A DNA stretch of 5,640 nucleotides from Xanthobacteraceae bacterium. Lineage in GTDB: Bacteria; Pseudomonadota; Alphaproteobacteria; Rhizobiales; Xanthobacteraceae. The stretch is from NCBI GenBank assembly GCA_030043175.1, contig JASHYD010000742.1, positions 1-5,640 on the forward strand. Direction: 5' to 3'. Below are positions 1-5,640 of the stretch, in pieces (within the stretch, counting starts at the first letter, position 1; each line of letters begins with the position of its first letter). Both the position numbers and the translations under genes were made by a program. The notes beneath the pieces were generated by a model that was given only the letters and a program-made list of their open reading frames with translations, was not told the origin of the DNA and did not search any database.

Positions 1-1138
<1,138 letters not shown>

Positions 1139-1143
1139 CATGT

Positions 1144-1149
1144 CTCCCC
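1144..1149 (-). promoter_or_regulatory. Ribosome binding site of the malic enzyme gene
   Basis: On the minus strand GGGGAG lies 5 nt before the ATG at 1138 and only 2 nt before the in-frame ATG at 1141. The spacing favours 1138, though the two starts differ by one methionine only. Confidence 0.6.
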
Positions 1150-1176
1150 GCGTCCCGCTCTTATGGGCTGCCGCGG

Positions 1177-1206
1177 AACTTACCGGAAGCCCCCACGTCT
1201 GCTCAA
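1177..1206 (-). promoter_or_regulatory. Possible promoter of the malic enzyme gene
   Basis: On the minus strand TTGAGC (1206-1201) and TAAGTT (1182-1177) are separated by 18 nt. This would start transcription about 30 nt before the gene. Both boxes are imperfect matches to the housekeeping consensus, and such matches occur by chance, so this is only a candidate. Confidence 0.2.
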
Positions 1207-1417
1207 GGCGGATTAATCGGGGGAGGGTGCGTTTGCGCCAGGCAACGTGCGGTCAACCGCCGCGCGGGGCCACGATGCTCGCTCGCCGCTCTTCTCAGAG
1301 CTTTGATCTACCACCAGGCGAACTTTGTTGATTCGGCACGAGTTGAACCTTGCGCCAGCGCGGAGTAATCGAGGGCGGCACTGAGAACCGCATTCGCACC
1401 GGAGATGATGGCCTGCC

Positions 1418-1735
1418 ATGATCCGCTTCCTGTTACGGACGCTCGGCCTGCTGTTCCTCGCTGCGGCCTTTATTTTCCTCGTCTACGACGGCACGAGATC
1501 GATCGCCGCGAATATGCTTTTGTATTCCAAGGTGGATGAAATCTGGTCGCTGGTCCATCAGGCAAGCCTGCAACAGCTCCAGCCGCTCATCGAGAAGAAT
1601 GCCCCGCCATGGCTGTGGGATCCGGTGATGACGACAATTCTCGATGCACCCGCTATCGTGGTTCTCGCGGTGGTAGGGGCGATCTTGATCGTATTGGGCC
1701 GCCGGAAAAAGCCGCTGATCGGCTATGCCCGTTAG
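1418..1735 (+). CDS. Small membrane protein of unknown function, 105 aa, two predicted transmembrane segments
   Basis: I recognise the general type from Hyphomicrobiales genomes, where similar proteins are sometimes labelled 'PetM family of cytochrome b6f complex subunit 7'. That label looks unreliable, because PetM is a single-helix subunit of about 30 residues. Seen: a basic N-terminus (R3, R7), a first hydrophobic helix at about 8-23 (LGLLFLAAAFIFLVY), a middle segment of about 50 residues with a conserved-looking APPWLWDPVM patch (62-71), a second helix at about 78-94, and a basic tail RRKKPLIGYAR. The charges suggest both ends lie in the cytoplasm and the middle part in the periplasm. 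GGAG at 1401-1404 lies 13 nt before the ATG, which is long, but no better in-frame start is visible. It stands alone, divergent from malic enzyme and 183 bp upstream of msrA on the same strand, so co-transcription with msrA is possible. Function unknown. Confidence 0.82.
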   Translation: MIRFLLRTLGLLFLAAAFIFLVYDGTRSIAANMLLYSKVDEIWSLVHQASLQQLQPLIEKNAPPWLWDPVMTTILDAPAIVVLAVVGAILIVLGRRKKPLIGYAR

Positions 1736-1828
1736 CCGGGGTCCCCCGGTGCGCAACCGACCGCCTCCGCCTGGGATGGCCGGCCCACCTTCCGCGGTTC
1801 CCCACCGGGGCACCAAGGTAGTCCCCGG
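1736..1828. repeat. Two CCGGGG/CCCCGG inverted repeats after the membrane protein gene
   Basis: Directly after the stop codon, CCGGGG TC CCCCGG occupies 1736-1749. A second pair, CCGGGG at 1805-1810 and CCCCGG at 1823-1828, is separated by 12 nt. The first has too short a loop for all six pairs but can form a 5-bp stem. Neither is followed by a T-run, so a terminator role is only possible. Such words are also fairly common in DNA this rich in G+C. Confidence 0.3.
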
Positions 1829-1906
1829 AACTCTCGTGTCGCCTCGCGGACGTTCCCGCAAGCCGTGCGAAACCGCCCGCCAAGGCTTATATTGGTTCAG
1901 AGCGAC

Positions 1907-1912
1907 GAGGAG
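1907..1912 (+). promoter_or_regulatory. Ribosome binding site that sets the msrA start
   Basis: GAGGAG lies 6 nt before the ATG at 1919. The same frame is open upstream to an ATG-initiated 18-residue extension at 1865. That extension has no comparable site and contains this Shine-Dalgarno, so the 1919 start is preferred. Confidence 0.8.
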
Positions 1913-1918
1913 ATCTCG

Positions 1919-2584
1919 ATGTTCACGCTCAAGAAAAAACTTGAAATGCCAAGCGCCGCTACGGCGTTGCCGGGTCGCAACGAGCCGATCGCGACGGCAT
2001 CGCGCCATTTTGTCAATGGCCGCCCGCTCAAGGGGCCTTACCCGGAGAGCTTCGAGACCGCGATCTTCGGCTTGGGATGCTTCTGGGGCGCGGAACGCAA
2101 GTTTTGGGAATTGGGCGACGGGATTCATGTCACCGCGGTCGGCTATGCGGGCGGGTTCACTCCAAATCCCACCTATCACGAGGTTTGTACGGGCCAGACC
2201 GGTCATGCTGAGGTCGTGCTGGTCGTGTTCGATCCCAAGAAGATTTCCTACGAGAAGTTACTCAAGACCTTCTGGGAGAGCCATGATCCCACTCAGGGGA
2301 TGCGGCAAGGTAATGATATCGGCGCCCAATACCGATCGGCTATCTACGTGAACTCGCCAGCCCAGCGTGCGGCCGCTGAGGCCTCAAAGACGATGTATGA
2401 GACAGCAATTGCCGCCCAAGACTACGGCCCCATCACGACCGAGATTCTAACCGCCCCGGAATTCTACTTTGCCGAGGACTATCATCAACAGTACCTGGCA
2501 AAAAACCCGTCCGGCTATTGCGGCCTCGGCGGCACGGGCGTGAGCTGCCCGATCGGGACCGGGGAAGGCGCCGCACCAGTGTGA
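1919..2584 (+). CDS. msrA: Peptide-methionine (S)-S-oxide reductase MsrA, 221 aa
   Basis: Reduces the S-epimer of methionine sulfoxide, free or in proteins, back to methionine; thioredoxin normally regenerates the enzyme. Seen: the catalytic signature GCFWGAE with Cys54, YAGG (76-79), the HDPTQ loop (122-126), GAQYRS (135-140), the [12 protein letters not shown] block (182-193) and a tail with Cys201 and Cys210 in [13 protein letters not shown]. These two fit the resolving cysteines of three-cysteine MsrA enzymes; E. coli has Cys51, Cys198 and Cys206. The N-terminus [20 protein letters not shown] has no signal peptide, so the enzyme should be cytosolic. Length fits the family's longer members. 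The start at 1919 is supported by GAGGAG 6 nt upstream. A TATATT at 1888-1893 could be a -10 element, but no good -35 accompanies it. There is no MsrB domain or msrB neighbour in view. The gene converges with the DLH-family gene. Confidence 0.97.
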   Translation: MFTLKKKLEMPSAATALPGRNEPIATASRHFVNGRPLKGPYPESFETAIFGLGCFWGAERKFWELGDGIHVTAVGYAGGFTPNPTYHEVCTGQTGHAEVVLVVFDPKKISYEKLLKTFWESHDPTQGMRQGNDIGAQYRSAIYVNSPAQRAAAEASKTMYETAIAAQDYGPITTEILTAPEFYFAEDYHQQYLAKNPSGYCGLGGTGVSCPIGTGEGAAPV

Positions 2585-2590
2585 GGAGGA

Positions 2591-2606
2591 GGCCGCGCGG
2601 GCGGCC
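2591..2606 (+). terminator. Hairpin just after msrA, possible transcription end
   Basis: GGCCGC-GCGG-GCGGCC forms a perfect 6-bp all-G/C stem with a 4-nt loop, 6 nt after the msrA stop codon. The position suits a terminator or a 3'-end protecting hairpin. There is no T-run after it (GGTTCC follows), so it is not a classic intrinsic terminator. Confidence 0.35.
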
Positions 2607-2737
2607 GGTTCCGTCAGCGCCGACAGCATGCGCGGGTCGGTCGCCCAGGATTGTCCGCGTCCGCCGGACCGGGCAAGGCTGACCAGCTCTCCAACAGCCT
2701 GGACATCGCCTCAATGGCTGACGCGGCACCGCGGCCG

Positions 2738-2762
2738 CGGCGAGTCAGGGCATGACTCGCCG
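2738..2762. terminator. Perfect 10-bp inverted repeat midway between convergent genes
   Basis: CGGCGAGTCA and TGACTCGCCG are exact reverse complements separated by the 5-nt loop GGGCA. The loop centre, 2750, is almost the midpoint between the two stop codons. The same hairpin would form in transcripts from either side, so a bidirectional transcription end is the simplest reading. Neither side has a T-run, and a protein-binding site is an alternative. The repeat itself is certain; its function is inferred. Confidence 0.45.
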
Positions 2763-2909
2763 GAACGCGACGCCGCGCCGACGCCCGATAAGCGGCTTGG
2801 TTTGGGGACGAGCATTGCCTGCGGCAAGCCCCGCGCTAGCTACCCGCAAGCCGAGGGAGGACAGGATGGGCGGGGTGGGCCCTCGCAGGAGAGCGGCGGG
2901 ATGCCTTCA

Positions 2910-3578
2910 TCACCCGACGGATTTGGCGAGCCAGGCGAGGGTGCGCTCCAGCGCCTCTTTGTGGGCCGCCTCGTTGTAGCTGCCGCGCTCGTCGCACGAA
3001 AAGCCGTGGCCCGCATGGTAGACGTGAACCTCGACATCGGGACGCTTCTGCTTGACGATTGCGACGTCGCTCATCGGGATCGACTGATCCTGGTCGCCGA
3101 AATGCAGGAGCGTCGCAACCTTCGGCTTTTGGTCAGCATTCCGCGCGATGGCGCCGCCGTAATAGCCGATCGCACAGGACAAGCCGTCGAGATTGCAGGC
3201 AGCGAGGAATGCGACGCTGCCGCCCATACAGTAGCCCACGATGCCGACCCTTCCGGCGCCTTTGACGGCGTCGATTGCGGCCGCCGTATCGCGCATCATG
3301 GCTTCCCAGTCGATCTTCGCAATGAAGGTGCGCGCATTTTCAACCTCGGCGGGCGAATAACCGCATTCGAAGTTCGGCGATATGCGGTCGAACACCGCCG
3401 GCGCTACGCAAGCGTAACCCAAGGCCGCAAAGCGATCGCAGACGTTGCGGATGTGGTGATTGACCCCGAAAATCTCCTGGATCACCACGAGCCCACCCTT
3501 CGGGCTACCGGGCGGATCGGCGCGATAGCCGCCGAGAGTAAAACCGTCGGAAGCGGTTAGCGAAATCTGCGTACCCAA
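2910..3578 (-). CDS. Dienelactone hydrolase family protein (alpha/beta hydrolase), 222 aa, TTG start
   Basis: A cytosolic hydrolase of the carboxymethylenebutenolidase family. The founding enzymes open dienelactones in chlorocatechol breakdown, but most chromosomal members have unknown substrates, and no catechol-pathway gene is present here. Seen, numbering from the TTG: QEIFG with Glu35, the nucleophile motif GYCMGG with Cys117, GDQDQ with Asp164, and AGHGF with His191. This is the Cys-Asp-His triad plus the conserved Glu, aligning with Glu36, Cys123, Asp171 and His202 of the classical enzyme. All key residues are present and the length is normal. The start at TTG 3578 gives MGTQISLTASDGFTLGGY, a typical N-terminus, and has GGGAGG 6 nt upstream. 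An ATG at 3716 would add 46 residues rich in Cys, Arg and Trp that do not resemble the family. Possible promoter boxes on the minus strand are TTGCTT and AATATT about 50-75 nt upstream. The gene converges with msrA and is divergent from ggt. Confidence 0.93.
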   Translation of the reverse strand: MGTQISLTASDGFTLGGYRADPPGSPKGGLVVIQEIFGVNHHIRNVCDRFAALGYACVAPAVFDRISPNFECGYSPAEVENARTFIAKIDWEAMMRDTAAAIDAVKGAGRVGIVGYCMGGSVAFLAACNLDGLSCAIGYYGGAIARNADQKPKVATLLHFGDQDQSIPMSDVAIVKQKRPDVEVHVYHAGHGFSCDERGSYNEAAHKEALERTLAWLAKSVG

Positions 3579-3584
3579 CTTGGA

Positions 3585-3590
3585 CCTCCC
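3585..3590 (-). promoter_or_regulatory. Ribosome binding site that supports a TTG start for the DLH-family gene
   Basis: On the minus strand GGGAGG is followed by TCCAAG and then TTG, a 6-nt spacer. No ATG or GTG lies at a usable distance in this frame, and the protein reading from the TTG begins like other family members. Confidence 0.75.
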
Positions 3591-3675
3591 ACCAATGTGA
3601 AAACGCCGGCATACACCGGGACGCCAATATTCGAGCGTGGGCCCGCAAAAGCAACAGGGCGGTTCACTACGTCCT

Positions 3676-3693
3676 CTTGACAAATATCTCAAG
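3676..3693 (+). promoter_or_regulatory. CTTGA-N8-TCAAG dyad overlapping a TTGACA -35-like box
   Basis: CTTGA and TCAAG are exact reverse complements 8 nt apart, and TTGACA at 3677-3682 is a perfect match to the housekeeping -35 consensus. At 17-nt spacing the -10 position reads TTCATC, a poor match. If functional it would drive the short ORF at 3736 and perhaps ggt. The dyad could be an operator for either divergent gene. Functional assignment is weak. Confidence 0.3.
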
Positions 3694-3724
3694 GCTGCCT
3701 TCATCTGTAACCGCAATCTGAAAC

Positions 3725-3732
3725 GGAGGTGA
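3725..3732 (+). promoter_or_regulatory. Near-ideal Shine-Dalgarno before the 20-codon ORF
   Basis: GGAGGTGA matches the 16S rRNA anti-Shine-Dalgarno over eight bases, the longest such match I noticed before any ATG in the window. GGAGG ends 6 nt before the ATG at 3736. No recognisable longer gene follows, which is why it stands out. Confidence 0.55.
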
Positions 3733-3735
3733 CAG

Positions 3736-3798
3736 ATGATTCCACCGGGTCAGAATGCCGCGACGATTGCTGTCGCAGACGTTCGGGCGCCAGCATAG
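3736..3798 (+). CDS. Candidate 20-aa peptide (leader peptide, small protein or gene remnant)
   Basis: The frame reads MIPPGQNAATIAVADVRAPA and ends in TAG. I do not recognise it. Support is from its signals: GGAGGTGA at 3725-3732 and a TTGACA box 53 nt before the ATG, with a large stem-loop starting 17 nt after the stop. That arrangement resembles a leader peptide with a downstream RNA structure, but the peptide has no run of one amino acid, so classic amino-acid attenuation is not indicated. It may instead be the start of a gene whose remainder has been lost, or a chance ORF. Any link to ggt, 338 nt downstream, is inference. Confidence 0.3.
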   Translation: MIPPGQNAATIAVADVRAPA

Positions 3799-3814
3799 CG
3801 GCCAACTACGAACG

Positions 3815-3881
3815 GCATGCCGAGAGCGGCCTCGGGGTCGCATCAGTGAGGCAAGACCCCATCTGGCCGCTCCCGGCGTGT
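3815..3881 (+). repeat. Large imperfect inverted repeat / stem-loop
   Basis: The inner stem pairs GGGGTC (3834-3839) with GACCCC (3855-3860) around a 15-nt loop. After an internal loop (TC opposite ATCT), GCCGAGAGCGGCC (3819-3831) pairs with GGCCGCTCCCGGC (3865-3877) with a single A-C mismatch. Four more pairs including G-U wobbles can extend it to 3815/3881. About 22 pairs in a 67-nt element is well beyond what chance usually gives. No T-run follows, so it is not a standard terminator. It could be a structured RNA, an attenuator, or one copy of a dispersed palindromic repeat. The structure is seen; the role is unknown. Confidence 0.6.
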
Positions 3882-3906
3882 GTGCCTAAATGCTGTGCCT
3901 AAATGC
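3881..3906 (+). repeat. Perfect tandem duplication of a 13-bp unit
   Basis: TGTGCCTAAATGC occurs twice back to back at 3881-3893 and 3894-3906, directly against the stem-loop. The core CCTAAATG occurs again at 4132-4139, where it contains the proposed ggt start codon. The tandem copy looks like a recent slippage or duplication event. No function is evident. Confidence 0.75.
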
Positions 3907-4136
3907 GAGAAGTTAAGTTGCGGCAAAATGGCGTGGGCGTTTCCCAGGGCACCCCGCGCGTCCTTTCACGGACCGCCGCAAGCCGATCACTGCGATGAGC
4001 CGACCCGCTCTCTCGGTTTCCCGCGCATCTATCGATTGCGGCTCGGCCTCTTGTGGCTCGCCGAAAGGTCCGGGTGGCTCGCCCGCAAATCTGTTCATAG
4101 CGGGCGGTGGTTCAATGTGATCGCAATGCGCCCTAA

Positions 4137-5640
4137 ATGTCGGCTATCTGCTGGACTTTCCCGGGGCGTCAATACATGGACCTCCACACGGCCGGACATC
4201 ACGGTGGCGTCGCCACCGCTCCCCATCACGCCGCCGCCGAGGCCGGACGTGCAATCCTGGCCGAAGGCGGAAACGCCCTGGAGGCCATGATCGCCATGGC
4301 GGCCACCATCGTGGCCGTCTACCCGCACATGAACCACATCGGCGGCGACGGATTCTGGCTGCTGCGGCAACCTGGCGGCCGAGTGCATGCTCTGATGGGA
4401 TCCGGCCGCGCCGGGGCTGATGCGCGAATCGATCTCTATCGCGAGCAAGGTCACGACGAAATCCCGGCGCGTGGGCCGCTCGCCGCGCTCACCGCGCCGG
4501 GCGCCGTCGCGGCCTGGATGCTGGCCCTCGAAGCCGCCAAGGCGCACAATGGCCGCCTCCCGCTCGCGACGTTGCTCGACCCTGCGATCCGCTGTGCCCG
4601 CGATGGCTATGTGGTAACCCGGAGCCACGCACAGCTCATTGCCGGCAACTTTGCTGAGCTCAAGGACATCCCGGGCTTCGCGGCAAGCTTTCTTAGCGAC
4701 GATAAGCCTCCTGCGGTCGGGACGATATGCCGTCAGCCCGCGCTCGCCGCCACTCTCGATCACCTCGCCACCGCGGGCCTCGAGGACTTCTATCGCGGCG
4801 ACGTCGGACGCGAGATCGCGGCCGATTTGAAGCGGATCGGCAGCCCGGTCACCCGCACCGATCTTGAACGCACCCGCGCGGTTGTGGCTGAGCCGCTGAG
4901 CCTCGCGATCGATGCCGGCACGCTTTACAACACACCGCCGCCGACCCAAGGACTTTCCTCGCTGATCATCCTCGCCTTGTTCACCCGTCTGGGGGTGGCG
5001 GATGCCGAGAGCTTCGAGCACGTCCACGGCCTGGTCGAAGCCACAAAGCGTGCGTTCAGGTTGCGCGACCACGTCATTACCGACCCGGACCGCCTTGCAG
5101 GGCCGCTCGAACACTATCTCGGCGAGAAATTCCTCGACTCCGAGTTTGCGAAGATCGACCGCCGCCGGGCTGCCGAATGGCCGCTGTCCAGGAACGCCGG
5201 CGACACCGTCTGGATGGGCGCAGCCGACGCCAGCGGGCTCGTGGTGTCCTACATCCAGTCGAACTATTGGGAATTCGGCTCGGGCTGCGTGCTGCCGACG
5301 ACGGGCGTGCTGATGCAGAACCGGGGGGCAAGCTTTTCGCTGGACCCCAAGTCGCTCAATGCGCTCGCGCCGGGTCGCCTGCCGTTTCACACGCTCAATC
5401 CGGCACTTGCGGTGCTGCGTGACGGCCGCCTCATGGCCTATGGCACAATGGGAGGCGACGGGCAGCCGCAGACGCAGGCGGCGGTTTTCACCCGTCATGT
5501 GATCTATGGCGTTCCGCTCGCAGATGCGCTCGCACGGCCGCGGTGGCTGCTTGGCCGCACCTGGGGCTCAGCCGTCGCCAGCCTGCGCATGGAAGATGGC
5601 TTTGACGGCAACGTGATCGATCGCCTATTGGGGGCCGGAC
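4137..5640 (+). CDS. ggt: Gamma-glutamyltransferase family protein (Ntn-hydrolase), 501 codons visible, 3' end cut by window
   Basis: Family members hydrolyse or transfer gamma-glutamyl groups, as in glutathione, after cutting themselves before a threonine that becomes the small-subunit N-terminus. Seen, numbered from the ATG at 4137: WTFPGR (6-11), ILAEGGNALEAMIA (40-53), YPHMNHIGGDGFW (62-74), LYNTPPPTQG (263-272), the likely self-cleavage site GDTVWMG with Thr357, a following SYIQSNYWEFGSG stretch (371-383), NRGASFSL (395-402), and the glycine-rich GTMGGDGQPQTQ (436-447). The usual TTH of E. coli Ggt is replaced by GDT, as I recall for the related alphaproteobacterial subgroup, so the true substrate may not be glutathione. 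No signal peptide is visible and a TAA stop lies directly before the ATG, so the protein is probably cytosolic, unlike periplasmic E. coli Ggt. An internal ATG at 4176 would lose WTFPGR. Neither start has a clear Shine-Dalgarno. About 30 residues are probably missing at the right edge. Confidence 0.92.
   Translation, partial: MSAICWTFPGRQYMDLHTAGHHGGVATAPHHAAAEAGRAILAEGGNALEAMIAMAATIVAVYPHMNHIGGDGFWLLRQPGGRVHALMGSGRAGADARIDLYREQGHDEIPARGPLAALTAPGAVAAWMLALEAAKAHNGRLPLATLLDPAIRCARDGYVVTRSHAQLIAGNFAELKDIPGFAASFLSDDKPPAVGTICRQPALAATLDHLATAGLEDFYRGDVGREIAADLKRIGSPVTRTDLERTRAVVAEPLSLAIDAGTLYNTPPPTQGLSSLIILALFTRLGVADAESFEHVHGLVEATKRAFRLRDHVITDPDRLAGPLEHYLGEKFLDSEFAKIDRRRAAEWPLSRNAGDTVWMGAADASGLVVSYIQSNYWEFGSGCVLPTTGVLMQNRGASFSLDPKSLNALAPGRLPFHTLNPALAVLRDGRLMAYGTMGGDGQPQTQAAVFTRHVIYGVPLADALARPRWLLGRTWGSAVASLRMEDGFDGNVIDRLLGAG

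Larger units (their letters stand above)
2585..2909. other. Non-coding gap between convergent genes msrA and DLH-family gene
   Basis: These 325 bases hold no gene I can support on either strand; open frames here are arginine/proline-rich translations of G+C-rich DNA or extensions of frames antisense to the flanking genes. What is present is palindromic DNA: a 6-bp hairpin at 2591-2606, a 12-bp palindrome CCGCGGCCGCGG at 2729-2740, a perfect 10-bp hairpin at 2738-2762, and a small TTGCC-TGC-GGCAA hairpin at 2815-2827. Since both genes end here, ending transcription is the likely role. Confidence 0.6.
3579..4136. other. Divergent intergenic region (558 bp) between DLH-family gene and ggt
   Basis: No ordinary gene is supported here. 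Its left half holds, in order, the DLH ribosome binding site, a dyad overlapping a TTGACA box (3676-3693), a 20-codon ORF with a strong Shine-Dalgarno (3736-3798), a large stem-loop (3815-3881) and a 13-bp tandem repeat (3881-3906). The remaining part, 3907-4136, has only a 10-bp direct repeat GTGGCTCGCC at 4053-4062 and 4074-4083. I see no convincing promoter directly before ggt. An open frame of 136 codons from a GTG at 3880 and one of 61 codons on the minus strand (3913-4098) have no recognisable sequence and no good start signal. Confidence 0.6.

Noticed and set aside
1288..1301. GCTCT-TCTC-AGAGC hairpin followed by TTTGATCT in the malic enzyme upstream gap
   Set aside because: The stem is only 5 bp and the T-stretch is only three bases; there is no plus-strand gene for it to terminate.
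1343..1371. TTGAAC-N17-TAATCG as a promoter of the membrane protein gene
   Set aside because: The distance to the ATG is reasonable, but the -10 matches consensus in only two positions, so I would not call it.
1965..1982. CGTTGC-CGGGTC-GCAACG inverted repeat inside msrA
   Set aside because: A 6-bp stem within a coding region rich in G+C is unremarkable, and the codons encode a normal part of MsrA.
1433..2206. A 257-codon minus-strand frame across the membrane protein, the gap and msrA
   Set aside because: It is antisense to two better supported genes and rich in Arg, Gly and Pro without any recognised motif.
2866..2979. ATG at 2866 behind a GAGGGAGG, giving a 37-residue plus-strand frame
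   Set aside because: The ribosome-binding-like sequence is good, but the frame runs antisense into the end of the DLH-family gene and the peptide is arginine-rich with no recognisable pattern. Purine-rich words are common in this gap.
2628..3560. A 310-codon plus-strand open frame covering the convergent gap and the antisense of the DLH-family gene
   Set aside because: Most of it is the complement of a gene with an intact catalytic triad, and its N-terminal part is low-information Arg/Pro/Gly-rich sequence.
3725..3742. GGAGGTGA considered as a reverse-strand fragment of the 16S rRNA 3' end
   Set aside because: Similarity stops after the eight Shine-Dalgarno bases; the flanking bases do not match the rRNA end.
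3880..4290. A 136-codon plus-strand frame from GTG, overlapping the start of ggt
   Set aside because: There is no Shine-Dalgarno, it begins inside the tandem repeat, ends inside ggt in another frame and has no recognised sequence.
4095..5498. A 467-codon open frame on the minus strand opposite ggt
   Set aside because: It lies antisense to a clearly recognised gene, has no family sequence, is arginine-rich and low in typical protein patterns. Long antisense frames are expected when the sense gene prefers G/C at third positions.

Overview
The window is a G+C-rich stretch of what looks like the chromosome of an alphaproteobacterium, probably Hyphomicrobiales (Bradyrhizobium/Rhodopseudomonas-like). 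The reasons are the codon use, the MsrA with the [13 protein letters not shown] lead-in and [13 protein letters not shown] tail seen in that group, a 105-aa two-helix membrane protein of a type I recall from these genomes, and an MaeB-type malic enzyme. The placement comes from recognising protein sequences, not from a search.

Layout from left to right: (1) 1-1138, minus strand, the N-terminal 379 codons of a malic enzyme (maeB type), cut by the left edge. (2) 1142-1417, a divergent intergenic gap. (3) 1418-1735, plus strand, a 105-aa membrane protein of unknown function. (4) 1736-1918, a short gap with G/C-rich inverted repeats. (5) 1919-2584, plus strand, msrA, complete. (6) 2585-2909, a non-coding gap between convergent genes with two clean hairpins, one of them a perfect 10-bp stem at the exact middle. 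(7) 2910-3578, minus strand, a dienelactone hydrolase family protein that appears to start at TTG. (8) 3579-4136, a 558-bp divergent gap, the most structured non-coding part. It holds a dyad overlapping a TTGACA box, a 20-codon ORF behind a near-perfect Shine-Dalgarno, a large imperfect stem-loop and a perfect tandem 13-bp repeat. (9) 4137-5640, plus strand, a gamma-glutamyltransferase family protein (501 codons visible), cut by the right edge.

The genes do not form one pathway. Malic enzyme links malate to pyruvate. MsrA repairs oxidised methionine. The DLH-family protein is a cytosolic alpha/beta hydrolase of unknown substrate, and the GGT-like protein acts on gamma-glutamyl compounds. Strand changes and gaps suggest each is transcribed alone. 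I see no phage, IS, CRISPR, tRNA, rRNA or defence/toxin genes. All protein genes look ordinary, so the 3676-3906 element is the only part I would call possibly undescribed.
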